Below are positions 45,807 through 54,242 of a stretch of 64,000 nucleotides of DNA, piece by piece (positions within the stretch are counted from its first letter, which is position 1; every line of letters starts with the position of its first letter). Both the position numbers and the translations under genes were made by a program. The stretch covers positions 62,001 through 126,000 of the forward strand of contig CAVYZX010000004.1 of NCBI GenBank assembly GCA_963773035.1, written 5' to 3'. The DNA is from CAVRXZ01 sp963773035 (GTDB taxonomy: Bacteria; Acidobacteriota; Vicinamibacteria; Vicinamibacterales; CAVVIG01). The notes beneath the pieces are model-generated. The model was not told the DNA's origin. It saw only the letters and a list, made by a program, of their open reading frames with translations, and made no database searches.

Positions 45807-48107
45807 ATGACTCGCTACATCGTGCGCGTGGCTCACCGAGCCGGCATCGCCCTGCTGTTCATTGTCGTGGCAATGCTCGGGACCCTCAGTGGCGTGCTCT
45901 TCGCCTACGCCGGCGATCTGCCGCAGGTCTCGGCACTCGACGATTACACACCCAGCACGATTACGCGCGTTTACGCCGCCGACGGCCAGGTCATTGGCGA
46001 GTTTGCGACGCAACGCCGCGTAATTATCAGCTACGACGACATCAACCCACTTCTCCGTCAAGCTATCATCGCCACCGAGGATGCCGAATTCGACCGCCAT
46101 TTCGGCGTGAACATCTGGCGCATCTTCGTGGCTGCGGTCACCGACATCATGGAGCGGCGAAGGGCTCAAGGGGCCAGCACGCTCACCCAGCAACTGGCCA
46201 GAAACCTGCGCGATCACTTTGGCTTGACCAATGAGAAGTCCTTCGAACGAAAGATCAAGGAAGCGATCCTCGCGATTCAGATCGAGAAGCGCTACACGAA
46301 GAAGGAAATCTTCACCATTTATTGCAACCAGATGTACCTGGGTCACGGCGCCTACGGCGTGGAGGCAGCGTCCCGCTTGTATTTCAACAAGACCACGAAG
46401 CAGTTGACTCTGGACGAAGCGGCGTTAATCGCCGGCTTGTTTCAACTGCCCGAGCGCCAGAGTCCTTTCGTGGACATGAAGCGCGCGACGCAACGACGGA
46501 ACGTCGTCCTTCAACGGATGGCGGACGAACGCTACCTGACGCAGGCCCAGGCCGATGCCGCGAAACAAAAGACCATTGTGACGCGCGGTCAGCCGAATCA
46601 ACCGCCTGGAATCGCACCCTTCTTCGTGGAGGAGGTCCGGAAGCATCTCGAACGAGAGTACGGTGCGAAAGTTCTGTACGAGAACGGCCTCTCCGTGACC
46701 ACCACTCTCGACGTCGGGCTCCAGAACGCTGCCAACGGCGCGATCGAGCGCGGCTTGCGCCGCTACGACAAACGGCACGGTTATCGACGCGCCAAGCGCA
46801 ATGTGCTGGCCGAAGGCCAGACGATCGAGAGCTTCAAGGACGACCGATGGGCACGCCCGATTGCGGCTGGGGATGTCGTTCCCGCGGTCGTCTCAGCGAT
46901 TGGTAAGCCGGCCGCAACCGGGGCCGCACGGCTGCGCATCGGTCCGTACCAGGCCGAGCTGGCCCGCGAAGGGTTTGCCTGGACTCGTCGAGCGACGGCG
47001 GCCGACCTGTTCAAGCCGGGCGACTTGATCGAGGTCCAGATCTCGAAGGTCGACGAGGCGACGCATACGGCGACGGTCACGCTCGAGCAGACGCCGCTGG
47101 CTGAAGCTGCGATCGTGGCGATCGACAATCGCTCGGGGCAGGTTAAGGCCATGGTCGGCGGTTGGAGCTTCAACCGCAGCAAATTCAATCGAGCAGTGCA
47201 GGCCTACCGGCAGCTTGGATCGACTTTCAAGCCGATCGTTTATACAGCTGCGATCGATCGCGGCTACACGCCATCCTCGATCTTGATCGACTCTCCGGTC
47301 AGCTATCCGGCGGGCAACGGGCAGATCTACAGCCCCCACGACTACGATCACAAGTTCGAAGGCGAGATCACACTGCGCCATGCGCTCGAGGAATCGCGCA
47401 ACGTCCCGGCGATCCGCATGATGGATGTGCTCGGCCCCAAGAACGTGCTCGCACTTGCAAAACGATTTGGTTTCGAGGAGGACTTCCCGCCGTACCTGCC
47501 GATTGCGCTGGGCGCGGGCGATGGCACGCTGCTGGAGGTGACGAGCGCTTACACCGTCTTTCCCAATCAGGGCGTGCGCATGAAGCCCTTCTCGGTTCTG
47601 AAAGTACTGGACCGCGACCGCAATCTTCTTGAAGAGAATCGTGGCGAACCCGCCGATGTGATCAGCGCCGATACTGCCTTTGTGATGACGAATCTCCTGC
47701 GGGGCGTCGTTCTGCGGGGCACGGCTCAAGCGGCGGCCAGCATCGATTGGCCGCTTGCGGGCAAGACCGGAACCGTCGACGACAACACGGACGCGTGGTT
47801 CATCGGGTTCGATCCCGACCTGACCGTCGGCGTATGGATTGGCTTCGATGAGAAGAAGTCGCTCGGAGGTCTCGAGCAGGGGGCTGTCGCGGCACTGCCA
47901 ATCTGGACGGATTTCATGAAGGCCTACATCGACGGCCGGCCGGACAAGGATCAGCCGCCGGCGTTCTCGGCACCTGGCAACATCGTCTTTCTCACGGTGG
48001 ACAAGTCGAACGGCACCGTGCTTCCTCCCGATACACCCGGCGGCATCAGCGAAGCGTTCATTTCAGGCACCCAGCCTGGCGCCGACGGTTTTGCTAGGCC
48101 CCAGTAA
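45807..48107 (+). CDS. Class A penicillin-binding protein (PBP1A)
   Basis: 766 aa. One N-terminal membrane helix (about 12-35), a GT51 glycosyltransferase domain with catalytic IIATEDAEFDRHFG (about 86-99) and TLTQQLARNL, a linker/OB-like domain (about 300-400) and a transpeptidase domain with SxxK (GSTFKP, about residue 470) and KTG (GKTGTVDDNTDAWF). It polymerises and cross-links peptidoglycan. No ribosome-binding site is visible before the ATG, which directly follows a heptamer array. Confidence 0.94.
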   Translation: MTRYIVRVAHRAGIALLFIVVAMLGTLSGVLFAYAGDLPQVSALDDYTPSTITRVYAADGQVIGEFATQRRVIISYDDINPLLRQAIIATEDAEFDRHFGVNIWRIFVAAVTDIMERRRAQGASTLTQQLARNLRDHFGLTNEKSFERKIKEAILAIQIEKRYTKKEIFTIYCNQMYLGHGAYGVEAASRLYFNKTTKQLTLDEAALIAGLFQLPERQSPFVDMKRATQRRNVVLQRMADERYLTQAQADAAKQKTIVTRGQPNQPPGIAPFFVEEVRKHLEREYGAKVLYENGLSVTTTLDVGLQNAANGAIERGLRRYDKRHGYRRAKRNVLAEGQTIESFKDDRWARPIAAGDVVPAVVSAIGKPAATGAARLRIGPYQAELAREGFAWTRRATAADLFKPGDLIEVQISKVDEATHTATVTLEQTPLAEAAIVAIDNRSGQVKAMVGGWSFNRSKFNRAVQAYRQLGSTFKPIVYTAAIDRGYTPSSILIDSPVSYPAGNGQIYSPHDYDHKFEGEITLRHALEESRNVPAIRMMDVLGPKNVLALAKRFGFEEDFPPYLPIALGAGDGTLLEVTSAYTVFPNQGVRMKPFSVLKVLDRDRNLLEENRGEPADVISADTAFVMTNLLRGVVLRGTAQAAASIDWPLAGKTGTVDDNTDAWFIGFDPDLTVGVWIGFDEKKSLGGLEQGAVAALPIWTDFMKAYIDGRPDKDQPPAFSAPGNIVFLTVDKSNGTVLPPDTPGGISEAFISGTQPGADGFARPQ

Positions 48108-48156
48108 GAGCCGCCCGCCGATAGACCTGTTCGTGTTTCATTGATTGGGGAGCTCT

Positions 48157-48522
48157 ATGGAGATGAAGCCAATCAATCTGGCTGAAAAATTCGGTCTGCT
48201 TTTACAGCACTGGGCGCCCAAGATCATCGCCCAGATGAATGACTACCAGTTCAAGCTCGTGAAATTCAAAGGCGAATTCGTATGGCACAATCATCCGGAT
48301 ACCGACGAGGCGTTTGTCGTGATCAACGGCAGGATGGCGATCCACTTTCGCGATGGAGAGGTTTCTGTGGGTCCGGGTGAAATGTTCGTCGTTCCCAAGG
48401 GCAAGGAACACAAGACTTCAGCGAAGACCGAGTGCCAGGCCATGCTGGTCGAGATCGCCGGTACCGTCAATACAGGCCAGGTGATCGATCAGAAAACCGC
48501 ACCAACCGATGCATGGGTTTAG
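48157..48522 (+). CDS. Small cupin-domain protein
   Basis: 121 aa single-domain cupin: motif 1 WHNHPDTDEAFVVINGRMAIHF (His/Glu metal ligands) and motif 2 PGEMFVVPKGKEHKTSA. GGGGAG lies 4 bases before the ATG at 48157; a second ATG at 48163 is possible. Members bind a metal and act as sugar-isomerase-like or sensor proteins; function here unknown. It is the last gene before the IS element. Confidence 0.85.
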   Translation: MEMKPINLAEKFGLLLQHWAPKIIAQMNDYQFKLVKFKGEFVWHNHPDTDEAFVVINGRMAIHFRDGEVSVGPGEMFVVPKGKEHKTSAKTECQAMLVEIAGTVNTGQVIDQKTAPTDAWV

Positions 48523-48577
48523 AAACGACAAGGCCTCAGGATCGATAATACTTAGTCACGAAAAAGAAGTAGCGCAG

Positions 48578-48587
48578 CCCTTTAGGG
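48578..48587. repeat. Left target-site duplication (10 bp)
   Basis: CCCTTTAGGG, identical to 50025-50034 on the other side of the IS4-family element. Confidence 0.85.
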
Positions 48588-50024
48588 TAATGCCTTTCGG
48601 AAATTCGCTGTCGTGAGAAAAGCCTTGTACATTTCCACAGAAGTCTGTACTTACGCTGGGGATGGCCACACATCCTCGAGCGAAGTCCGCGGCACGGTCC
48701 GGATTTCTGGCGGCGTGGGATCAGATGGTCGGGGCGCGCGGAATCCCGACCGTCCCGCTGCGCCGCGGGCGGAAACCGCGCGTCCCAGTGAAAGACCTGC
48801 TGCCCGCCTTGACCTTCCACGTGATGCAGGGCGCCGGCACCTTGGCCGAGCATTTCGCGGAGTTGTTCGACGCCTCGCTGGCCGACAGTTCGTGGGCCGA
48901 TCGGCGAGCGCGCCTGCCGTGGGACATTTTTGCCGAGTTGATGCGACGCGTCTTGCGACCCCTGGCGACGCGGCGGCAGCGCGAGGCGTTCTGGCGGGGC
49001 TGGCGTCTGGTGGCCCTCGATGGCACGCAGTTCAGTCTGACCAACACGCCGCAAATCCTGACGCGCGTCGTGAAAGCGCGGACCCGCCGCGGGCGCGCGG
49101 CGTTCGCCAAGATGACGGCCGCGGTCTTGCTGGAAGTGGGCCTGCACAATCCGCTCGCGGCCGCCATCGGGCGGCACGGCGAATCGGAATGGGCCCTGGC
49201 CCAGCGCCTGTTGGCCCACCTGCCCAAGCGGGCGTTGTTGCTCGGCGATCGGTTGTATGGGGTGGCGGCGTTTGTGGCGCACGCGCGGGCTGCGTGCACT
49301 CGTGTGGGCAGCCATTTCCTGCTGCGCGCCTCTCGATCGACCAAGCCCCGCGTCCGCAAACGCTTGCCCGATGGCACGCGCCTGATCCAGATTGCGCACC
49401 GCGCGCGGCAGCGCCCCGCCCAGATTCTCGAGTGGTTCGACCTCCGCGAGATTCGCGTCCGCGTGGGGCGTGCCGGCCACCGTCCGCACGAACTGCGGTT
49501 GTGGACCAGTCTGGTCGACCCGCGCACGGCGCCGGCGATCGAGCTGGCGCAGCTCTACGCGCAGCGCTGGGAGCACGAGCTGTATTTCCGCGAGCTGAAA
49601 TGCCAGGTGCGCCGGACCGACGTCCTCCACAGTCACACGATCGGGACGGCGGCGCAGGAAATTGCGGCGCTGGTCCTGGTCAGCGCCGTGCTCGCGGCCG
49701 AGCGCCGGCGCGCAGCCGGCGGCCAGCTGCCCGTCTTGCGCGTGAGCTTCACGAAACTCCTGGAGCGCTGCGTCAAGCCGATGTGGCTGTATCTCGACTT
49801 GGGCCACGGCGTCCTGACCGATCACCAAGTCCAGCAAATTATGAAACGCGGCTACGCGCGCATGCGCCGGTATGTCACGCCCCCGCGGCGCGCCCGCAGC
49901 TGTCCACGGGCGGTGCGCCAGCCCATGCAGGCGTGGCCGCGGCTGCTGAAGGCGCAATCCATCAACGGACCGATGCACATGCAACTCGTCTAATGACGTG
50001 GTCACTAATTTCCGAAAGGCATTA
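48588..50024 (+). mobile_element. IS4-family insertion sequence, 1437 bp
   Basis: Perfect 18-bp terminal inverted repeats (48588-48605 and 50007-50024) enclose one transposase gene. Direct duplications CCCTTTAGGG lie at 48578-48587 and 50025-50034. Removing the IS and one copy restores the target GCAGCCCTTTAGGGCTGC, a hairpin with 7-bp arms. The intact transposase and clean duplication point to recent insertion. Confidence 0.92.
48662..49993 (+). CDS. IS4-family DDE transposase
   Basis: 443 aa. Catalytic triad: Asp in LVALDGTQFSL (about 121), Asp in LLLGDRLYG (about 195), and Glu in the IS4 signature Y-(2)-R-(3)-E-(6)-K, seen exactly as YAQRWEHELYFRELK (about 299-313). The N-terminus is a DUF4372-like region. 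The gene is intact, so the element may be active. The adjacent open frame extending from 48613 to 51306 in another register is chance. Confidence 0.92.
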   Translation: MATHPRAKSAARSGFLAAWDQMVGARGIPTVPLRRGRKPRVPVKDLLPALTFHVMQGAGTLAEHFAELFDASLADSSWADRRARLPWDIFAELMRRVLRPLATRRQREAFWRGWRLVALDGTQFSLTNTPQILTRVVKARTRRGRAAFAKMTAAVLLEVGLHNPLAAAIGRHGESEWALAQRLLAHLPKRALLLGDRLYGVAAFVAHARAACTRVGSHFLLRASRSTKPRVRKRLPDGTRLIQIAHRARQRPAQILEWFDLREIRVRVGRAGHRPHELRLWTSLVDPRTAPAIELAQLYAQRWEHELYFRELKCQVRRTDVLHSHTIGTAAQEIAALVLVSAVLAAERRRAAGGQLPVLRVSFTKLLERCVKPMWLYLDLGHGVLTDHQVQQIMKRGYARMRRYVTPPRRARSCPRAVRQPMQAWPRLLKAQSINGPMHMQLV

Positions 50025-50034
50025 CCCTTTAGGG
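50025..50034. repeat. Right target-site duplication (10 bp)
   Basis: CCCTTTAGGG, identical to the copy at 48578-48587. Confidence 0.85.
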
Positions 50035-50058
50035 CTGCCTGGAATGGTTGGAGGTCTG

Positions 50059-51306
50059 ATGTCGCGCGTTGCACTGCTCACTGGCTTGTCCGCTGTCTTT
50101 CTCGCCGGCATCATGCTCCAGCCGATCGTGCAGACGCAGTCGGCTGCACCATCGCAGTCGTCGCCACAAGCCCCCAGAAAGCGCCCGCCCGAGGAACTTC
50201 GGCGTCTGTCGATCGAGGCCGAAACGCCGGGTCTTGCGCAACCGTTCAAGGGCATCACCAGAAACGGTGAACTCGAGACCGGGCTCTTCAGCATCCGCTC
50301 GACCGGCGTCTCCACCGCGCCAGTACGTCGCGCCGCCGAAATGTTTCTGGCCGGCCTGACCAAGGCTCAGCGCGACAAAACCATGTTTGCCATCGACGAT
50401 GACGAGTGGCGCAAGTGGATGAACCAGAGCTTCTACACGCGTCAGGGCGTCAGTTTTCTCGAGATGACCGAGGCGCAGCGCGAACAGGCCTTCAACCTGC
50501 TGCGTGCCGGCTTGAGCGCGAAGGGCTTGAAGCAGACGCGCGACATCATGCGTCTCAACGAGACGCTCGGCGAACTCACCGACAACAACTTCGACGAATA
50601 CGGCGAATGGCAATACTACATGACCGTCATGGGCATGCCATCATCGACGGAGCCCTGGGGCTGGCAGCTCGACGGCCATCACGCCATCATCAATTACTTC
50701 GTGCTCGGCGATCAGGTGGTGATGACGCCGTTGTTCGCCGGTTCCGAGCCAGTCATCGCGCGGTCTGGAAAGTACAAAGGCACGTCCGTCCTTCAGGATG
50801 AACAGAACAAAGGCCTAGCGTTGATTGATGCGCTGAGCGAAGGCCAGCGCGCCAAGGCGATTCTCAAGTTCTCGAAGACCGGCGACGAGAACCTCACCGA
50901 AGCGTGGAAGGACAACGTCGTGCTCGACTACGCGGGCATCCGCGCGCCGGAACTTTCCGATGCGCAGCGGCGGCAGCTGTTGGATTTGATTGCACTCTAT
51001 GTCGACAACATGGATGACGGGCACGCGCGCGTGAAGATGAACGAGGTCCGCGACCACCTCGACCGCACGTTCTTCGCATGGATTGGCAAGACCGACCCGG
51101 GCAGCGTGTTCTACTACCGCATCCACAGCCCGGTCGTGCTCATCGAATTCGACCATCAGCGCCCCGTTGGCTTGAGACATCTCGTCAAGGACCCGAACCT
51201 GCCCACGCCGGATCACATTCACACCGTGGTAAGAACGCCCAACGGGAACGACTACGGAAAGGACCTGCTGCGGCTGCACTATCTGCAGCACCCACACGCG
51301 CATTGA
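50059..51306 (+). CDS. DUF3500 family protein
   Basis: 415 aa from the ATG at 50059, which has GGAGG 5 bases upstream; the upstream in-frame extension belongs to the IS. Signal peptide or membrane anchor (LLTGLSAVFLAGIML), then the DUF3500 domain with FxxGL..AQR and the WGWQLDGHHAIINYFV and HVxNxxxN-like segments, ending in DLLRLHYLQHPHAH. The family has no proven function; it often lies in catabolic clusters, here before hydrolases and a GMC oxidoreductase. Confidence 0.82.
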   Translation: MSRVALLTGLSAVFLAGIMLQPIVQTQSAAPSQSSPQAPRKRPPEELRRLSIEAETPGLAQPFKGITRNGELETGLFSIRSTGVSTAPVRRAAEMFLAGLTKAQRDKTMFAIDDDEWRKWMNQSFYTRQGVSFLEMTEAQREQAFNLLRAGLSAKGLKQTRDIMRLNETLGELTDNNFDEYGEWQYYMTVMGMPSSTEPWGWQLDGHHAIINYFVLGDQVVMTPLFAGSEPVIARSGKYKGTSVLQDEQNKGLALIDALSEGQRAKAILKFSKTGDENLTEAWKDNVVLDYAGIRAPELSDAQRRQLLDLIALYVDNMDDGHARVKMNEVRDHLDRTFFAWIGKTDPGSVFYYRIHSPVVLIEFDHQRPVGLRHLVKDPNLPTPDHIHTVVRTPNGNDYGKDLLRLHYLQHPHAH

Positions 51307-51370
51307 ATGTACGTCCCCGGAGCCCCACCCCCTTGCGGCCAGGCCTCCAGGGTCGCGGAAGGAGCACGTG

Positions 51371-52279
51371 ATGCGCTCTGTTTTGTCGAGACTGGCAGGT
51401 ATCGGAACCTTTGCCGCACTGGCGTTGAAAGCCGGTGTCATACCCGCGACAACGGTCCTCGCCGTACCACAATCTTCCGCCCGATCGTCTGCTGCACTGC
51501 GCGAGTCGGCTGTCGACCTTCCTGGCGTGCGGCTGTGGTACGCAGATTCGGGCGGCAGCGGTGTGCCAGTTGTGTTCATGCACGCGGCGACGGGCAGCGT
51601 GAAAAATTGGGAGCACCAGGTTGGCGCACTCACCGAGGCCGGGTACCGATTCATCGCATTCGATCGGCGGGGCTGGGGCCGAACGGTGATTGAGCCGTCC
51701 GGGCCCCAGCCCGGCACCGCCGCCGACGATCTCGAGGGTCTCGTGAAGCATCTCGGCATCGACCGCTTTCACCTGGTTGGCACGGCCGCCGGTGGCTTCG
51801 TGGCGCTCGACTACGCGGTCTCGTTTGCCTCGCGGCTTCGGAGCGTGGTGATGGCCAACAGCATCGGAGGGGTACAAGACGACGAGTACCTCGAATTGGG
51901 ACGCCGGCTTCGGCCGGCTTCATTCACCGCCCTTCCGCCCGACCTTCGCGAGCTGGGACCTTCCTACCGCGCCGCCAACCCTGACGGCACACGCCGCTGG
52001 CTCGAGTTGGAGGCGGCGAGCCGGCCACAGGCGCCACCGCCACCAGCGCAGCCGATGAAGAACCGGATGACCTTTGGGTTGCTCGAGACGGTCAAGGTGC
52101 CCACCCTCCTCCTGACCGGCGGCGCGGACATGTACGCGCCACCACCGCTGCTCCGCTTGTTCGCGGCCAGGATCAAAGGCGCCGAGTCAGTCGTCGTCCC
52201 CGAAGCCGGTCACTCGTCGTATTGGGAGCAGCCGGAGGCATTCAACCGCGCTGTCCTGGACTTCATTAGAAAACATTGA
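51371..52279 (+). CDS. Secreted alpha/beta-hydrolase-fold protein with nucleophile Ser replaced by Ala
   Basis: 302 aa from the ATG at 51371 (AGGAG 6 bases upstream). N-terminal signal-like segment (about 1-33), then the alpha/beta hydrolase core: HAATGS oxyanion turn, DRRGWGRT, the elbow GTAAGG (137-142) and GGADMYAPP acid plus GHSSYWEQP histidine near the C-terminus. At the nucleophile elbow G-x-S-x-G the serine is Ala139. Asp and His are kept. A non-hydrolytic binding role or unusual chemistry are options. Confidence 0.85.
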   Translation: MRSVLSRLAGIGTFAALALKAGVIPATTVLAVPQSSARSSAALRESAVDLPGVRLWYADSGGSGVPVVFMHAATGSVKNWEHQVGALTEAGYRFIAFDRRGWGRTVIEPSGPQPGTAADDLEGLVKHLGIDRFHLVGTAAGGFVALDYAVSFASRLRSVVMANSIGGVQDDEYLELGRRLRPASFTALPPDLRELGPSYRAANPDGTRRWLELEAASRPQAPPPPAQPMKNRMTFGLLETVKVPTLLLTGGADMYAPPPLLRLFAARIKGAESVVVPEAGHSSYWEQPEAFNRAVLDFIRKH

Positions 52280-52291
52280 GAGCGATCAGCG

Positions 52292-52699
52292 ATGAGTCAG
52301 GAGCCTTCCACGTTTGCCTTCACGGTTCCCTGGCTGAATCGGATGCAGCAGCGAATCAATGCCGATCCGGAAATGGAGGCGATCGGCGACTGGTTCACCA
52401 CGGCTTTCTCGCTGACCTGCGGCGAAGGGCGCTACATCCTGCGCTTCGAACGAGGCAAACTGGTCGAGATCACGCAATCGCCTCGCCTGGATGTCCGTTG
52501 CACGTTTGGCTTCCGGGCGAGTCCGGAGATCTGGGCGAGGTTCTTCGCAAAGGAGCCGGAGCCTCTGTATCACGACTTCTTCGCGATGCTGATGCGCGTG
52601 CCGGGGTTCGTGCTGGAGGGAGACACCCTGGTCGCCATGCAGAACGCCCGCGCCCTGCACCGAGCGATGAACGTCATGCGGACTGTCCAACCTAGCTGA
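52292..52699 (+). CDS. Small SCP2-like lipid/substrate-binding protein
   Basis: 135 aa without signal peptide. WLNRMQQRINADPEMEAIGDWFTTAFSL, YILRFERGKLVEI and a C-terminal LVAMQNARALHRAMNVM layout recall SCP2 sterol-carrier-type domains. It lies in a catabolic operon between two alpha/beta hydrolases. Assignment is by fold impression; function unknown. Confidence 0.55.
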   Translation: MSQEPSTFAFTVPWLNRMQQRINADPEMEAIGDWFTTAFSLTCGEGRYILRFERGKLVEITQSPRLDVRCTFGFRASPEIWARFFAKEPEPLYHDFFAMLMRVPGFVLEGDTLVAMQNARALHRAMNVMRTVQPS

Positions 52700-52710
52700 G
52701 AGCGCAAAGA

Positions 52711-53556
52711 ATGCCCGCCTTAGAACCTATCGTCGGCCGGTACATGAGTGTCGAGGTCGAAGGATCGAGCCATCGTGTGTTTTTCGAGGAGGCCGGCAGC
52801 GGCGTTCCGCTTCTCTGCCTACACACAGCGGGCGCCGACAGCCGCCAATACCGTCACGTGCTCAACGACCCGGCGATCACCAACCTCTATCGCGTGATCG
52901 CCTTCGACATGCCTTACCACGGACGGTCCAATCCCCCGGACGGCTGGTGGCTTCGAAAATACAGGCTGACGACGGCTTGTTATGTCTCGACGATTCGAGC
53001 GTTCTGGCAGGCGCTCGATCTCGTCCGCCCGGTCGTAATGGGATGCTCCATGGGCGGCGCCATCGTTTTGAAGATCGCTGCAGACTATCAGACGGAATTG
53101 CGCGGCGTGATCGGACTCGAGAGCTCGGCGTACACACCGGGCCGGTACAACGAATATTTGCATCACCCGGCGATTCACGGCGGCGAGCTCGTGGCGAGCT
53201 ACACCTACGGCCTGTGCGCGCCGAATAGTCCGGAAGCGAGCGCACGTGAGAACTGGTGGTACTACAGCCAGTCGGGACCAGGTGTTTATGCCGGCGACGT
53301 CCACTACTACAGCATCGATTGGGACGGCCGAGACGAGGTCAAGCGGATCGACACGAGCCGTTGTAAGGTGTCACTCTTAACGGGGTCGTACGATTACTCC
53401 TGCACCCCTGATATGACGCGCGAGGTCGCCAAGTCAATCCCAGGATCGAAACTGGTCATCATGGAAGGAATGGGCCACTTTCCTATGATCGAGAACTATC
53501 CGGTGTTCCGGAAGTTCTTGTTGCCGGAGCTCGAGTCGATGGCCCGGATGCCATGA
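52711..53556 (+). CDS. Alpha/beta hydrolase
   Basis: 281 aa. The nucleophile elbow GCSMGG holds Ser113; DMPYHGRS, an acid in LLTGSYDYSCTP and the His in GMGHFPMIENY complete the triad. It resembles MhpC/BphD-type C-C or ester hydrolases. The stop overlaps the start of the gluconate-dehydrogenase-type subunit gene by four bases (ATGA). Confidence 0.88.
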   Translation: MPALEPIVGRYMSVEVEGSSHRVFFEEAGSGVPLLCLHTAGADSRQYRHVLNDPAITNLYRVIAFDMPYHGRSNPPDGWWLRKYRLTTACYVSTIRAFWQALDLVRPVVMGCSMGGAIVLKIAADYQTELRGVIGLESSAYTPGRYNEYLHHPAIHGGELVASYTYGLCAPNSPEASARENWWYYSQSGPGVYAGDVHYYSIDWDGRDEVKRIDTSRCKVSLLTGSYDYSCTPDMTREVAKSIPGSKLVIMEGMGHFPMIENYPVFRKFLLPELESMARMP

Positions 53557-54242
53557 CTACATTCATCTCACGCCGCGAGTTGCTGCGACGCGTCGGACTT
53601 GCCGGCGCGGCCGCTGTTGTCGCACCAAAAGCTGCGCTCGCCGTCGAGGCGCAGGTTGCCGCACCGACTCGCGCGGTTGCTGTGCGAGAAGCTTTCGAAC
53701 ATCTCACATCCGTCGAATCGAACGTCCTCGAAGCCATCGTGTCGCGGCTGATCCCGACGGACGCAAGCGGCCCAGGCGCGACGGAAGCTCGCGCCGCTCA
53801 CTACATCGATCGAGCGCTCGGAAGTGCCCTGGCCTCTTCACTTCAGGCCTACTCCAGCGGCCTGGCGGCGCTGGACCGGTACGCTCGATCGGCACGCGGC
53901 GGACCGTTCGCCGAGCTTTCCGCGACGGACCAAGACGACCTTTTGAGTGAGCTCGAAGCAGGCACCGCGACCGGGTTTCCCGAAAGCTCGGCCTTTTTCA
54001 ATATGGTCCGCTCGCACACCATTCAGGGAACCTTCTGCGACCCACATTACGGCGGCAATGCCAACTTCGTCGGCTGGGATCTGATCGGCTACCCGGGTGT
54101 CCGGACGAGCGTCGGCCCGGACGAGCAACGGCTCGGCGCCGACGTCACGGCCAATCACAAAGGTGCGTACGACTACGAGATGTTCACAAGGGCATCGGCC
54201 AGGATCGATGCCGAACACATCGAGATGAAGCATGGCGACTAG
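53553..54242 (+). CDS. Gluconate 2-dehydrogenase subunit 3 family protein
   Basis: 229 aa with a twin-arginine signal: SRRELLRRVGLAGAAAVVAPKAALA. The remaining helical domain, with the SNVLEAIVSRLIPTD pattern and YGGNANFVGWDLIGYPG, is the small subunit of periplasmic GMC dehydrogenases. It should hitch-hike the flavoprotein through Tat and contact its electron acceptor. It overlaps the GMC gene by 11 bases. Confidence 0.88.
   Translation: MTTFISRRELLRRVGLAGAAAVVAPKAALAVEAQVAAPTRAVAVREAFEHLTSVESNVLEAIVSRLIPTDASGPGATEARAAHYIDRALGSALASSLQAYSSGLAALDRYARSARGGPFAELSATDQDDLLSELEAGTATGFPESSAFFNMVRSHTIQGTFCDPHYGGNANFVGWDLIGYPGVRTSVGPDEQRLGADVTANHKGAYDYEMFTRASARIDAEHIEMKHGD

Noticed and set aside
48536..50074. 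512-aa open frame on the minus strand
   Set aside because: Antisense to the transposase with its intact YREK signature; no protein-like features.
48613..51306. 897-aa open frame through the IS into DUF3500
   Set aside because: The first half is an Arg/Ala/Pro-rich off-frame reading of the transposase gene; DUF3500 has its own ATG with a good ribosome-binding site at 50059.
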